Assembly: GCA_965230565.1 (NCBI GenBank)
Contig: CBDDLH010000015.1
Location: forward strand, 496,001-560,000
Length of the DNA stretch: 64,000 nt
Source of the DNA: BCD1 sp965230565
GTDB lineage: Bacteria > Bacteroidota > Bacteroidia > Chitinophagales > Saprospiraceae
Reading direction: 5' to 3'
A program made the translations under genes and the position numbers. Below the pieces are notes generated by a model that saw only the letters and a program-made list of their open reading frames with translations, made no database searches and was not told where the DNA came from. This document shows, piece by piece, positions 1-8,162 of this stretch. Every line of letters begins with the position of its first letter. Within the stretch, counting starts at the first letter, position 1.

Positions 1-304
1 CCGCACAAACGATCGGTTTCTCAATAGCTCTTAACCTTTTGACAATAGGATTGAAATGTTCTTCAAGAATAGTCTTTAATGGAGGGCCGTCATCACTAAT
101 GACTTCCTGAAGGTCCTGCCCCGCACAGAATGCTTTTCCGGCTCCGGTAAAATAAATGGCTCTTACTTCAGGATCCTTTCCGCATTCATCCAAAACGCCC
201 TGGAGTTCAAATGACATCTCACGGTTAAAACTATTGTAAACTTCCGGTCTGTTAAGGGTAATTTTGGCTACATTACCGATTTTTTCAAAAAGAATGGTGC
301 TCAT
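1..304 (-). CDS. Enoyl-CoA hydratase/isomerase family protein (PaaG-like), 3' part cut by the window edge
   Basis: Only the first 101 codons are inside the window; the ATG is at 304 and the gene runs off the left edge. The translation begins MSTILFEKIGNVAKITLNRP and has the crotonase signature: the NRP turn, then GAGKAFCAGQDLQEV, where the CAGQDL stretch is the usual oxyanion-hole segment. The family hydrates 2-enoyl-CoA or isomerises ring-epoxide CoA esters in the cytoplasm. It follows a paaD-like gene on the same strand, so a role in phenylacetyl-CoA ring degradation (PaaG or PaaF type) is a reasonable inference. The family call is secure; the exact substrate is not, because the diagnostic C-terminal half is missing. 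Confidence 0.85.
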   Translation of the reverse strand, partial: MSTILFEKIGNVAKITLNRPEVYNSFNREMSFELQGVLDECGKDPEVRAIYFTGAGKAFCAGQDLQEVISDDGPPLKTILEEHFNPIVKRLRAIEKPIVCA

Positions 305-333
305 GTTGTCGTTGCTGGTTTCTATTACTGGTA
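305..333. repeat. Degenerate 7-bp tandem tract, GTTnCTG family
   Basis: About four heptamer-like units (GTTGTC, GTTGCTG, GTTTCTA, TTACTG) lie directly upstream of the enoyl-CoA hydratase start. The same family occurs at 2938, 4158 and, inverted, at 22469. Confidence 0.5.
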
Positions 334-342
334 AAAATGCAA

Positions 343-375
343 AGAAATACTATTTTTTGGAAAAATAGTATTTCT
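343..375. repeat. Perfect 15-bp hairpin with AAATACTATTT core
   Basis: Two perfect 15-base arms (343-357 and 361-375) with a 3-base spacer sit between paaD and the next gene. The right half recurs at 45899-45923 and the core recurs in a 16-bp hairpin at 40096. It may act as a terminator or attenuator inside the operon. Confidence 0.6.
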
Positions 376-385
376 CCTAGGAATG

Positions 386-874
386 TTAGTGACATTTAAA
401 ATAATCGAAAGGCTCCTTGCAGGAATTGCATTTGTACAGGGATTTGCAGGCAGTAGAACCAAACTGGCTGACCATAGTGGTATCTTCAGAACCACATCTC
501 GGGCAAGGCACGGTTACTTCTTCTCCAAAAAGCACTGATTTATCCGGAGAGTTTTCCGCTGGTGGTGCGATCCCGTATTCACGCAATTTCTCCCGGCCAT
601 TTTGTGATATCCAGTCAGTAGTCCATGCCGGATTCAGTACGGTTGTAACCGTTACTTCTTCTCCTGCCTGTTGCAATAAAGATTTGATATTCACCTCGAT
701 GAAATCCATGGCAGGACATCCGGAATAAGTTGGGGTAATGATAACCTCCACTTCTTCCCCATGCATTTTGACATCGCGCACAATTCCAAGGTCCACAATG
801 GACAGGACCGGGATTTCAGGGTCTTTCACCTCTTCCAGTAAATCCCAGTAATACTTTTCATTTTTTTCCATCAT
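386..874 (-). CDS. paaD: PaaD-like protein (MIP18/DUF59 domain plus C-terminal zinc ribbon)
   Basis: 162 aa. The N-terminal half (about residues 8-95) is a MIP18/DUF59 domain: EEVKDPEIPVLSIVDLGIVRDV, then the TPTYSGCPAMDFIE motif with its conserved cysteine. The C-terminal 45 residues carry a cysteine ribbon (VPCPRCGSEDT ... CKSLYKCNSCKEPFDYFKCH) typical of PaaD. PaaD is thought to mature an iron centre of the phenylacetyl-CoA epoxygenase PaaABCE in the cytoplasm. The start overlaps the stop of the upstream gene by one base (TAATG), which suggests translational coupling. The epoxygenase subunits themselves are not in the window. The related SufT-type proteins lack this ribbon, so PaaD is preferred. 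Confidence 0.85.
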   Translation of the reverse strand: MMEKNEKYYWDLLEEVKDPEIPVLSIVDLGIVRDVKMHGEEVEVIITPTYSGCPAMDFIEVNIKSLLQQAGEEVTVTTVLNPAWTTDWISQNGREKLREYGIAPPAENSPDKSVLFGEEVTVPCPRCGSEDTTMVSQFGSTACKSLYKCNSCKEPFDYFKCH

Positions 875-2205
875 TAGTCGACTTTTGTTAAATCCAGATT
901 CCGCACCATTTGCAGATAGGATTTGGCAAACTCTGTCATGGAACTAAAATTGAGTGCACTCATGGAAGGGCTTAGTTTTGGAAATGCCCCCTGGTTTTTA
1001 TCTACTATTTTTTCGATGGCCTTCTTGATGACCTTTTTGTTCAGCTTACCGGATTCTTCATCAACATAATTGATCGTGAACCCAAGATCCTTGAAATATT
1101 GATACTCCGTAATCTCGTAAAACAAATGCAGAAAATCACGATCAGGACGAGGAGAGGCAAAATTAAACAAGCAATACCCAACAATGAATCCTGGAATGGC
1201 CATCGCAACCATTTTATAGTTGTTTTCACAATACCAGTCCATATGTTTGAGCTCACCGTCGATAAAACTCACTACACGATCATGCGTGACGGAAGGAGTT
1301 ATGCCGAAGGTAGCTTTAACCCTGTACATTTCCTTGAAGAAGGATTTTTTACTCCTTTTTAAAAGTTTTTCCAATTCCTTGCTCAGCAACCTGTTCTTTT
1401 CCGCTACACTTTTATCATCCTGGGCAAAAAACAGGCGATTCATGCGCTCCAGGGCTTCCATCATAAAACCTTCCGGCTTGATCAGATAATCGAGCTTGTA
1501 AATTAAATCGAGTAACAAATACCCAATACCTCCGGGATATTTGGTTGCATCCAGTGGCCCTTCTTTGATTTCTTTAAGGACATCATTGATTTTGGATTGA
1601 ATGAATTGATATTTCACCTCCTTCATCTCATCCGAAATGGGAATGAGGTGAGATACCTCCACAGGCTTGAGCATATCAAACTCGTCCAAAAGCAGATCAT
1701 CGAATTTATCAGCCTGAATGGCCATTTCCTTAAGAGCAAAATACAGTTTATAGGGAGATCCATCCAGTGAGTAAGTATCAAAAACGACGAGCAACTCATT
1801 ATCATCTCCAAGGGCAAACCGGCCAAAGTTCATACTGAAATTTTTCTCCAGCAACCGCCTTAAAAAGCCTACATTGAGTTGTTCGGTCTGGGCGATTTTG
1901 GCCATAGCCCTCAGACTATTTTTATCTGCGAATCCACTGATTTTTTTTGACCCCTGATATATTTCAAACTTCAAACCGTTTTCTTCGCCCCACCATCGGA
2001 CATTATCCTCCTCTTCATCTCTGAGGTAATTAAAAAAGGCTTTGTAGCAATCTACATACTGCTCTGCCTCAAATTTCTCCAGTGCCTCATCCCACGCATC
2101 GTAATTGGAAGTACCTTTATAGGAATCACTGTAGCGACCAAAACGAATATCGGGTTGCTGCACTGCTTCTTCCTTTGAACCAAAAAGTCTGTCAAGAAAA
2201 CTCAT
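874..2205 (-). CDS. Unrecognised 443-aa cytoplasmic protein, possible YbjN/T3S-chaperone-like domain
   Basis: No family recognised with confidence. The protein starts MSFLDRLFGSKEE and is acidic, with no signal peptide and no clear membrane segment; the one hydrophobic stretch near residue 338 (MVAMAIPGFIVGYCLFNFA) is short. Residues about 110-180 (LRRLLEKNFSMNFGRFALGD ... LVVFDTYSLDG) resemble the alternating pattern of YbjN/secretion-chaperone-like folds, which is only a pattern impression. It lies 68 bp after pdxH and overlaps paaD by one base, so it is probably co-transcribed and translationally coupled with paaD. The context suggests a link to CoA-ester metabolism or metal-centre assembly, but this is inference. 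Confidence 0.8.
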   Translation of the reverse strand: MSFLDRLFGSKEEAVQQPDIRFGRYSDSYKGTSNYDAWDEALEKFEAEQYVDCYKAFFNYLRDEEEDNVRWWGEENGLKFEIYQGSKKISGFADKNSLRAMAKIAQTEQLNVGFLRRLLEKNFSMNFGRFALGDDNELLVVFDTYSLDGSPYKLYFALKEMAIQADKFDDLLLDEFDMLKPVEVSHLIPISDEMKEVKYQFIQSKINDVLKEIKEGPLDATKYPGGIGYLLLDLIYKLDYLIKPEGFMMEALERMNRLFFAQDDKSVAEKNRLLSKELEKLLKRSKKSFFKEMYRVKATFGITPSVTHDRVVSFIDGELKHMDWYCENNYKMVAMAIPGFIVGYCLFNFASPRPDRDFLHLFYEITEYQYFKDLGFTINYVDEESGKLNKKVIKKAIEKIVDKNQGAFPKLSPSMSALNFSSMTEFAKSYLQMVRNLDLTKVD

Positions 2206-2273
2206 GATTAATTTACTGTTTGAGCGATATCTTTACGAGGCTGAAATTACACTTTTTAATTGTAAAAACAGCT

Positions 2274-2912
2274 TTAAGGAGCCAATCTTTCGATCCGCCA
2301 TTCACCATTATCCTGTAAGGAGTAATTAAAACGGTCGTGAAGCCTGTTTTTCCTTCCCTGCCAGAATTCAACCTCTTTGGGAACTACCCGATATCCACCC
2401 CAAAATGAAGGCAAAGGCACTTCTTTGTCCTGGAATTTCGATTTCATTTCCTCAAATTTGGAAAGCAACAAGGACCGTGTTGTAATCACACTGCTTTGAT
2501 TGGATGTCCAGGCTCCCAACTGACTACCCCTGGGCCGGCTGAGAAAATATTTTATGGACTGTGCTGTCGGAACCTTTTCTGCAATACCGTTTATCTTCAC
2601 CTGACGCTGTAAATCAAGCCATGGAAACAACAAAGACACCTTCGGGTTAGCCGCAATATCTCTTGCCTTTTTACTTTCGTAATTGGTATAAAAAACAAAC
2701 CCTTCTGCGTCGAAAAATTTTAACAAAACCGTTCTGACAGAAGGCTGACCGCTTTCATTCACTGTGGCAAGGGTCATTGCATTAGGTTCGATCATACCAC
2801 TTTTCTGTGCCTGTTTGAACCATTTTTCAAACTGCAATATCGGGTCATCAAAGAGATCTTTTCGTTCGAGTCCTGAGAGCAGGAACTCTTCTCTCATATT
2901 ACTAATATCCAT
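2274..2912 (-). CDS. pdxH: Pyridoxamine 5'-phosphate oxidase
   Basis: 212 aa, the usual length. It oxidises pyridoxine or pyridoxamine 5'-phosphate to pyridoxal 5'-phosphate with FMN in the cytoplasm. Recognisable blocks: ANPMAMTLAT-like PNAMTLATVNESGQPSVRTVL, the FMN-binding FYTNYESKKARDIAANP, RQVKINGIAEKVP, SRPRGSQLGAWTSNQSS, and the C-terminal FWQGRKNRLHDRFNY plus WRIERLAP. A TACCTTCG box, one base off the Bacteroidota -7 consensus, ends only 5 bases before the ATG, so the transcript may be leaderless or very short-leadered. It is the first gene of a minus-strand run that continues into the unknown gene and paaD. Confidence 0.97.
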   Translation of the reverse strand: MDISNMREEFLLSGLERKDLFDDPILQFEKWFKQAQKSGMIEPNAMTLATVNESGQPSVRTVLLKFFDAEGFVFYTNYESKKARDIAANPKVSLLFPWLDLQRQVKINGIAEKVPTAQSIKYFLSRPRGSQLGAWTSNQSSVITTRSLLLSKFEEMKSKFQDKEVPLPSFWGGYRVVPKEVEFWQGRKNRLHDRFNYSLQDNGEWRIERLAP

Positions 2913-2937
2913 GGCGCGAAGGTAGGAAATTTTGGTG

Positions 2938-2972
2938 GTTACTTGTTACTGGTTGGTGGTTTCTGGTTTAGT
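2938..2972. repeat. Degenerate 7-bp tandem tract, GTTnCTG family
   Basis: Five consecutive heptamers in exact register: GTTACTT, GTTACTG, GTTGGTG, GTTTCTG, GTTTAGT. The tract lies just upstream of pdxH. Confidence 0.7.
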
Positions 2973-3094
2973 TTTTATTAGTTGACTTAATTGGTATTTG
3001 ACAAACATTTTTTTCGTTTCGCCTGTGATTTCGGATTCAAATTCTTAGTACAGGATTTATTTTTCTTCAACTTTATTTAGGGATGTACAATTCT

Positions 3095-4147
3095 TTACTC
3101 ATCACTTTGCACCATGCACTCTGCACTTTCAAGATCCAACAGCCATTTTTTTCGCTCTAATCCCCCGCCGTAGCCTGTAAGGTTTCCGTTTTTTCCTATA
3201 ACGCGATGGCAGGGAATAATGATAGCGATCCTGTTGGCGCCGTTGGCGGTTCCTACTGCTCTTACGGCTTTCGGGTTATCCATTTTTATGGCCATAGCTT
3301 GGTATGATAACGTTTCACCATAAGGAATGGTTTGAAGGGTTTCCCATACTTTATTTTGAAAATCTGTACCAGGCGTATGAAGAGAAACGGAAAAAATTTT
3401 CCGGGTGCCTTGAAAATACTCATTGATCTGTTCCCGGGTCTGATCCAGGTGTTTATTTTTACCAGGCAAGATAACAGCATTGAGTCTTTTAACGAGGTCT
3501 TTAAATTCAGTTTCCAGCATCCTTCTGTCCGTAAATTCCAGGAGACATAATCCCTTTTCCGTTGCGCAGGCGAACATAGGCCCCAAAGGAGTGGTAAACC
3601 TCACGATGTTGATAATGGTTTTTTGCTCATTTTCCGTAGCCGGGGCACCAAAAATATTTTGATAACTGGTATTAAATCCACTCAACGATTCAAAACCCAC
3701 ATCAAAAGCAGTATCTGTCACCGTGCTGCCTCCGGCGATCTTTTTATAAGCGAGATTTATCCTCAACATCCGCTGGTAAGCCTGGAAAGTCATATGATAA
3801 TGTTTTTTGAACCACCTTCGAATCCTGTTTGGCTCAACCCCTCTTTGTAGCAAATCGTAATCCTTGATCTTTTCAAAGGGCTTCTGATGCAATTCGGCAA
3901 CAATATCCTTGATGTAGTCCGGCATAGTTTCCGCAGGCTCAAGCGGTTTACATACCTTACAGGGGCGATATCCATTCAGGATGGCTTCATGAATATTGGC
4001 AAAAAACTCAACATTCTCCCTTTTGGGCTTTTTGGCGGTACACGTTGGGCGACAAAATATTCCTGTCGTTTTTACCGCTGTGATAAAAAGGCCTTCAAAG
4101 GAAGAATCCTTTTCTAAAATGGCCTGATATTTCTCTTCGAAAGTCAT
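3095..4147 (-). CDS. ada: Bifunctional Ada: methylphosphotriester- and O6-methylguanine-DNA methyltransferase / AraC-type regulator
   Basis: 350 aa with the full three-part Ada architecture. The N-terminal zinc domain has Cys32, Cys36, Cys63 and Cys66, with the same spacing as E. coli Ada (4-27-3), where the first Cys accepts the methyl group from phosphotriesters. An AraC-type helix-turn-helix follows (about 85-165; GFESLSGFNTSYQNIFGAPA). The C-terminal alkyltransferase has IPCHRV with the acceptor Cys at about residue 313, then GYGGGLERKKWLLDLE. It repairs alkylated DNA and, once methylated, likely activates its own gene. It is monocistronic here, with a heptamer tract just before the start. 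Confidence 0.95.
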   Translation of the reverse strand: MTFEEKYQAILEKDSSFEGLFITAVKTTGIFCRPTCTAKKPKRENVEFFANIHEAILNGYRPCKVCKPLEPAETMPDYIKDIVAELHQKPFEKIKDYDLLQRGVEPNRIRRWFKKHYHMTFQAYQRMLRINLAYKKIAGGSTVTDTAFDVGFESLSGFNTSYQNIFGAPATENEQKTIINIVRFTTPLGPMFACATEKGLCLLEFTDRRMLETEFKDLVKRLNAVILPGKNKHLDQTREQINEYFQGTRKIFSVSLHTPGTDFQNKVWETLQTIPYGETLSYQAMAIKMDNPKAVRAVGTANGANRIAIIIPCHRVIGKNGNLTGYGGGLERKKWLLDLESAECMVQSDE

Positions 4148-4157
4148 TGTTTTTTTG

Positions 4158-4185
4158 TTACTGGTTTCTAGTTGCTGGTTGCTGA
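4158..4185. repeat. Degenerate 7-bp tandem tract, GTTnCTG family
   Basis: Four in-register heptamers (GTTACTG, GTTTCTA, GTTGCTG, GTTGCTG) lie 10 bp upstream of the ada start codon, inside its likely leader or promoter. Confidence 0.65.
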
Positions 4186-4353
4186 TTAACTACGATCCAT
4201 AACCTTGATTAAAAGTAATCATTTTTCAGCGGTAAAATTAACTCAACCAAATTCCATGCGCTACCGAAAACCTGACAGGCAATTTTAATATTGAAAAATT
4301 GAAAGAATGGAGATGACAAAATCTGAATGGCATTTAATCATTACACCTTTTTT

Positions 4354-4385
4354 CCTTAATTCCTTGTTCCCTTGTTCCCTTAATA
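4354..4385. repeat. 8-bp tandem tract, CCTTGTTC family
   Basis: Four in-register octamers (CCTTAATT, CCTTGTTC, CCTTGTTC, CCTTAATA) end 4 bp before the -7 box of the GSCFA gene. The long copy of this family is at 17816. Confidence 0.65.
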
Positions 4386-4389
4386 TTCC

Positions 4390-4397
4390 TATATTTG
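4390..4397 (+). promoter_or_regulatory. Bacteroidota -7 box for the GSCFA gene
   Basis: TATATTTG fits TAnnTTTG exactly. The predicted start site is about 7 bp downstream, leaving a leader of about 20 nt before the ATG at 4423. No clean -33 TTTG at N20; a TTG lies at N23 within the octamer tract. Confidence 0.5.
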
Positions 4398-4422
4398 AAT
4401 TAGTTGATAAAACCGCGACTTC

Positions 4423-5415
4423 ATGTCTGAATTCCGAACCCGGGTGAAAATTCCGGATTTTCCTTTTTCCATTGATCACAATCACACCATAATGTGTCTT
4501 GGTTCCTGTTTTGCCGAGCATATGTTTAACAGAATGGAGGCGCACAAATTCCAATGCTTGCTCAATCCTTACGGTATTTTATACAACCCCGTAGTTATTG
4601 GCAACACTATGAGGAATCTTATTTCCGGCAGCTCCGTTTCCATGGAGGAATTGAAATTTCAAAATGATCTGTGGCATAGTTTCGCTCACCATGGAAGATT
4701 TTCCCACCCGAACAAAGCTATTGCTTTAAAGGGGATGGAAAAGGAATTTGAAACAGGCAGAAAGTTCCTTGAAAAAACAGATCGAATGGTAATAACCCTG
4801 GGCAGTGCCTGGGTTTATGAAGAAAAATCCTCCGGGCAAATTGTGGCTAATTGTCACAAATTCCCTTCTGATCACTTTCGCAAAAGGTTACTTACCGTGG
4901 AAGAGGTTGTTAAATCCCTAAATGAGCCACTTCGCCAACTGAGGGATCAGTCTCCAAACCTGGAAGTAATACTTTCCATCAGCCCGGTTCGTCATATCAG
5001 GGATGGTATTATCGAAAATCAACAAAGCAAATCCACCCTGATCCTGGCCATTATGCAATTGAGCGAACAGCTGGATTTTGTACACTATTTTCCTTCGTAT
5101 GAGATTGTTCTCGATGAATTGCGTGATTACCGTTTTTATGAAGAAGACATGGCACATCCCAGCAAACTGGCAATAGATTATATCTGGTCATGCTTTTCCA
5201 GGGCATTTTTTGAAGAACAAACTCAACATCTTGTAAAAAAAATTGGCCAAATAATCCAGGCATCGAACCACAAGCCATTCTATCCGGAAACAAAGGAACA
5301 CCAACAGTTTTTGCAACAGCAACTTGAAAAGATTCGTCAGCTGGAAAAAGTATACCGGGTTCTCAACTTTGAAAAAGAAATTGCTATCTTTAAAAAAAAC
5401 CTGAATAACCCATAG
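4423..5415 (+). CDS. GSCFA domain protein (SGNH-like hydrolase family)
   Basis: 330 aa. The motif that names the family is present: CLGSCFAEH at residues 25-33. Other family blocks follow: NPYGILYNP, a VITLGSAWVYE strand, LSISPVRHIRDG, and the late DMAHPSKLAIDYIW block, which would carry an Asp/His pair of an SGNH-type site. The GSCFA family has no firmly established substrate; related folds are esterases or acyl hydrolases. There is no signal peptide, so it is presumably cytoplasmic. It is a single gene with its own -7 box. Confidence 0.9.
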   Translation: MSEFRTRVKIPDFPFSIDHNHTIMCLGSCFAEHMFNRMEAHKFQCLLNPYGILYNPVVIGNTMRNLISGSSVSMEELKFQNDLWHSFAHHGRFSHPNKAIALKGMEKEFETGRKFLEKTDRMVITLGSAWVYEEKSSGQIVANCHKFPSDHFRKRLLTVEEVVKSLNEPLRQLRDQSPNLEVILSISPVRHIRDGIIENQQSKSTLILAIMQLSEQLDFVHYFPSYEIVLDELRDYRFYEEDMAHPSKLAIDYIWSCFSRAFFEEQTQHLVKKIGQIIQASNHKPFYPETKEHQQFLQQQLEKIRQLEKVYRVLNFEKEIAIFKKNLNNP

Positions 5416-5426
5416 GCTAAGGCTAA

Positions 5427-5457
5427 GCCTGCCTGCGTTCCTCGGAAGGCAGGGCTG
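5427..5457. repeat. CCTGCCTG hairpin element
   Basis: An imperfect hairpin (GCCTGCCT ... AGGCAGGGC) follows the GSCFA stop codon. Related hairpins occur at 9226-9253 and 58887-58917. Confidence 0.5.
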
Positions 5458-5519
5458 AGGAAGTAGACTAAAATGTCTAATTATTTTTCATCAATCCATA
5501 ACCAGATATTACATTCACC

Positions 5520-6959
5520 ATGAAAAAATCTATTACCGTATTATTCTTTGGAGCACTATTCCTTCTTCCTTATTCTATTGAGGCGCAGGAACTGATCAAT
5601 CACCAGTTCATTGGCCACAGAACCCAAACTTATTTACAAAACCTATTTAATAACCCTTTGATCCAGAATGGCATTGACCTTTACAAGGTTACTTATGAAA
5701 CCCTGGATATCCATGGAGAACTGGATACCGCTTCAGGTTTGGTTGTCGTCCCCGTTCGTGATGAAGACTACGCCTATCCATTATTGTGCTACCAACACGG
5801 AACGGTCAATGGTCCAGATGATGTTCCTTCCAGCCTTGCGGGAGGAAGCCAGTTACCTATGGTTTTCGGCGGCATGGGATATGTAACCTCGGCGGCAGAT
5901 TATTTGGGTATGGGAGAAGCTCGCGGTTTCCACCCTTACGTTCATGCAGCTTCGGAAGCTTCTGCAGCTATCGACATGCTGTTTGCCGTAAGGCAAATGG
6001 CAGAAGAGGATGAAGATATTTCCATAAATGATCAGCTTTTTATTTCCGGGTACTCCCAGGGAGGTCATGCAGCAGCAGCAGTTCACAAATATTTAGAAGC
6101 TGATTATGCTGATAGCTTCACTGTTACTGCCTCAGCGCCCATGTCCGGGCCTTATAATATATCAGGCACCATGACGGAATTTATCCTGGATGAATCCATT
6201 TATTACTACCCGGGGTATATCCCCTATACCGTTTTATCCTATAACCTTGCCTCCGGCCTGGGTTATGAGATTGGAGAGCTTTTCAGAGAACCTTATGTTC
6301 CGGTCATTACCCAGTTTTACAACCGGGAAATCGTTCTTTCCACCTTAAATTCCACCCTTATTTCCATGCTGACAACCAACGAAGGTGCCTCTGTTCCTAA
6401 ATTCCTTGTTCAGGACAGTATTCTCAATATTATCGAAAACCAGCCCGATCACCCCATTATGGATGCTTTTCGCGAAAATGATGTTTATGACTGGACACCA
6501 CAGGCCCCAACAAGATTATATTATTGCACGGCTGATGACCAGGTGGTTTATCTGAATTCTGTTGTTGCCGATTCAGTGATGAATGCCAATGGAGCTGCAG
6601 ATGTAATGGCTATTGATGTCAATTCGGCTGCGGATCATGGAGAGTGTGTTACTCCAGCCATGATACAATGTTTATTATTTTTTGGTACATACCAGGAATT
6701 AACGGTAGGCAATGAAAACATCCCGGTAAGCCAACAAATTGATCTTTCACCAAACCCTGCTGAAGACTTTATCAGAACAGGATCAATTCCTGAAGGAGCT
6801 ATGATTGAAATTTTTGACCTCAACGGTCAATTATTCCTGCAACAGAAAGCCAGATCCTCCCAGGAAACAATCGATATTAGTTCGTTGTCAAATGGCCTGT
6901 ATTTGTTCAGAGCTACCGATGGTATATATCAATATCATTCAAGGTTGGTCAAGTATTGA
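5520..6959 (+). CDS. Secreted alpha/beta-hydrolase (lipase/esterase-like) with T9SS type A sorting domain
   Basis: 479 aa. Signal peptide at residues 1-22 (MKKSITVLFFGALFLLPYSIEAQ). The alpha/beta-hydrolase core carries the nucleophile elbow GYSQGG (Ser about 178), an acidic residue in YYCTADDQVVY (about 338) and a His in AADHGE (about 373), a plausible triad. The fold pattern resembles secretory lipases. The last 75 residues form a T9SS type A domain: LSPNPAEDF, IEIFDLNGQLF, SLSNGLYLFRATDG. The protein should cross the outer membrane by T9SS and be released or anchored. Substrate unknown. Confidence 0.88.
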   Translation: MKKSITVLFFGALFLLPYSIEAQELINHQFIGHRTQTYLQNLFNNPLIQNGIDLYKVTYETLDIHGELDTASGLVVVPVRDEDYAYPLLCYQHGTVNGPDDVPSSLAGGSQLPMVFGGMGYVTSAADYLGMGEARGFHPYVHAASEASAAIDMLFAVRQMAEEDEDISINDQLFISGYSQGGHAAAAVHKYLEADYADSFTVTASAPMSGPYNISGTMTEFILDESIYYYPGYIPYTVLSYNLASGLGYEIGELFREPYVPVITQFYNREIVLSTLNSTLISMLTTNEGASVPKFLVQDSILNIIENQPDHPIMDAFRENDVYDWTPQAPTRLYYCTADDQVVYLNSVVADSVMNANGAADVMAIDVNSAADHGECVTPAMIQCLLFFGTYQELTVGNENIPVSQQIDLSPNPAEDFIRTGSIPEGAMIEIFDLNGQLFLQQKARSSQETIDISSLSNGLYLFRATDGIYQYHSRLVKY

Positions 6960-7097
6960 TCCCCATTAAAGGAGGATATGTTAAAAATCTAAATTTGGAT
7001 GTTATCCAGATCAAAAAAAAGCGTACAAACACAATTTTGAAACTTTTGAAACCGTTAGTGACAACATCCTATATTTTGTAAAATAAAAAAATCAATC

Positions 7098-8090
7098 ATG
7101 ACAGACAACAAATCAAGTTCGTCAAAAAAACAACAAACTACAGCCATCGCAGCAGTTATTGCCGTTGTACTTCTGGGTTTGTGTACATTCCTTTTAGTAA
7201 GGAATTACAACCTGAGCAAACAGAACGAGCTACTTACTGAGAATTACGATGAATCAGAACAGCTCAAGGCTGATCTGGAACAACAGTATTACGAAGCCCT
7301 TTCCGAACTGGAAAGCATGCGAGGAAGTAATGAAGAACTCAATGCACTTATCGAACAGCAGAAAGAAGAATTAACAGCTCAAAAAGAAAAAATTGACGGT
7401 TTGATCGCCAACAAGAGCCAACTCAGAAAAGCACGCAAGGAGTTGGACAAATTACGTACTCAGGTAGATCAGTATGTCGCAGAAATAAACCAGTTGCGTG
7501 GCGAAGTTGAAGAACTTTCCGATCAAAACAATCAACTCACAGAAGCTAACGACTCCCTTTCTTCTAATCTGGAAAGTGAAAGAATGACCAGCGCGGAATT
7601 ATCTTCTCAGCGTGCGGTTTTGGTAAGCGAGAAGGAGGAGTTACAGCAAAAGACAACCAATTTGTCTAAGAAAGTTAACCTGGCTTCTGTGATCAAAGTA
7701 AATAATATCGAAGCTTCCGGTATTAAGATCAGAAGTAATGGAAAAGCAGTGGCTAAGAATTATGCGAAAAATGCAGAACAGCTGAGAGTTTGTTTTGATA
7801 CAACACCAAACTCAGTTGCTGATGTTGGTAATGAAATCTACCATATTCGCATCATCAACCCAAGTGGTGAAACTATTGCTATCGACAACCTGGGATCAGG
7901 TGTATTCACCAATGCTGCTACCGGCGACGAATTGCGCTATACAATGGCTAAAGAATTCGAATACGATCAGGAATCTTCAAGCCTTTGTGCCAGCTGGGCA
8001 CCACAGCAGCCTTTTGCAGAAGGTAATTACGAAGTAGAAATTTATAACAAAGGTTATCTCGCAGGAAATACTTCTTTCCGCCTGAAGTAA
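7098..8090 (+). CDS. Membrane-anchored long coiled-coil protein, unknown function
   Basis: 330 aa. A lysine/serine-rich cytoplasmic start is followed by one membrane helix at about 15-36 (TTAIAAVIAVVLLGLCTFLL). A long charged coiled coil runs from about 38 to 195, rich in Glu, Gln, Lys and Leu heptads (for example SELESMRGSNEELNALIEQQ). The C-terminal domain (about 205-330) is predicted beta-rich, with EIYHIRIINPSGETIAI and a final YEVEIYNKGYLAGNTSFRLK, like a small sandwich domain. This layout suits a periplasmic rod with a terminal binding domain. It is a single gene ended by a strong terminator. No function can be named. Confidence 0.85.
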   Translation: MTDNKSSSSKKQQTTAIAAVIAVVLLGLCTFLLVRNYNLSKQNELLTENYDESEQLKADLEQQYYEALSELESMRGSNEELNALIEQQKEELTAQKEKIDGLIANKSQLRKARKELDKLRTQVDQYVAEINQLRGEVEELSDQNNQLTEANDSLSSNLESERMTSAELSSQRAVLVSEKEELQQKTTNLSKKVNLASVIKVNNIEASGIKIRSNGKAVAKNYAKNAEQLRVCFDTTPNSVADVGNEIYHIRIINPSGETIAIDNLGSGVFTNAATGDELRYTMAKEFEYDQESSSLCASWAPQQPFAEGNYEVEIYNKGYLAGNTSFRLK

Positions 8091-8107
8091 CCACCTTTGT
8101 AAACAGA

Positions 8108-8145
8108 AAAATCCCGGGTCCGATTTGTTCGAGGCCCGGGATTTT
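8108..8145. terminator. Intrinsic terminator between convergent genes
   Basis: Perfect 11-bp arms AAAATCCCGGG (8108-8118) and CCCGGGATTTT (8135-8145), with A-rich and T-rich flanks, so it can serve both the coiled-coil gene (+) and the barrel gene (-). Confidence 0.85.
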
Positions 8146-8162
8146 TTATTGATAGGATACCA

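Noticed and set aside
1041..1256. Opposite- and same-strand frames inside real genes (this and many others, e.g. 25712-26320, 39166-39732, 46453-47025)
   Set aside because: Shadows of strongly supported genes; no motifs, no promoters.
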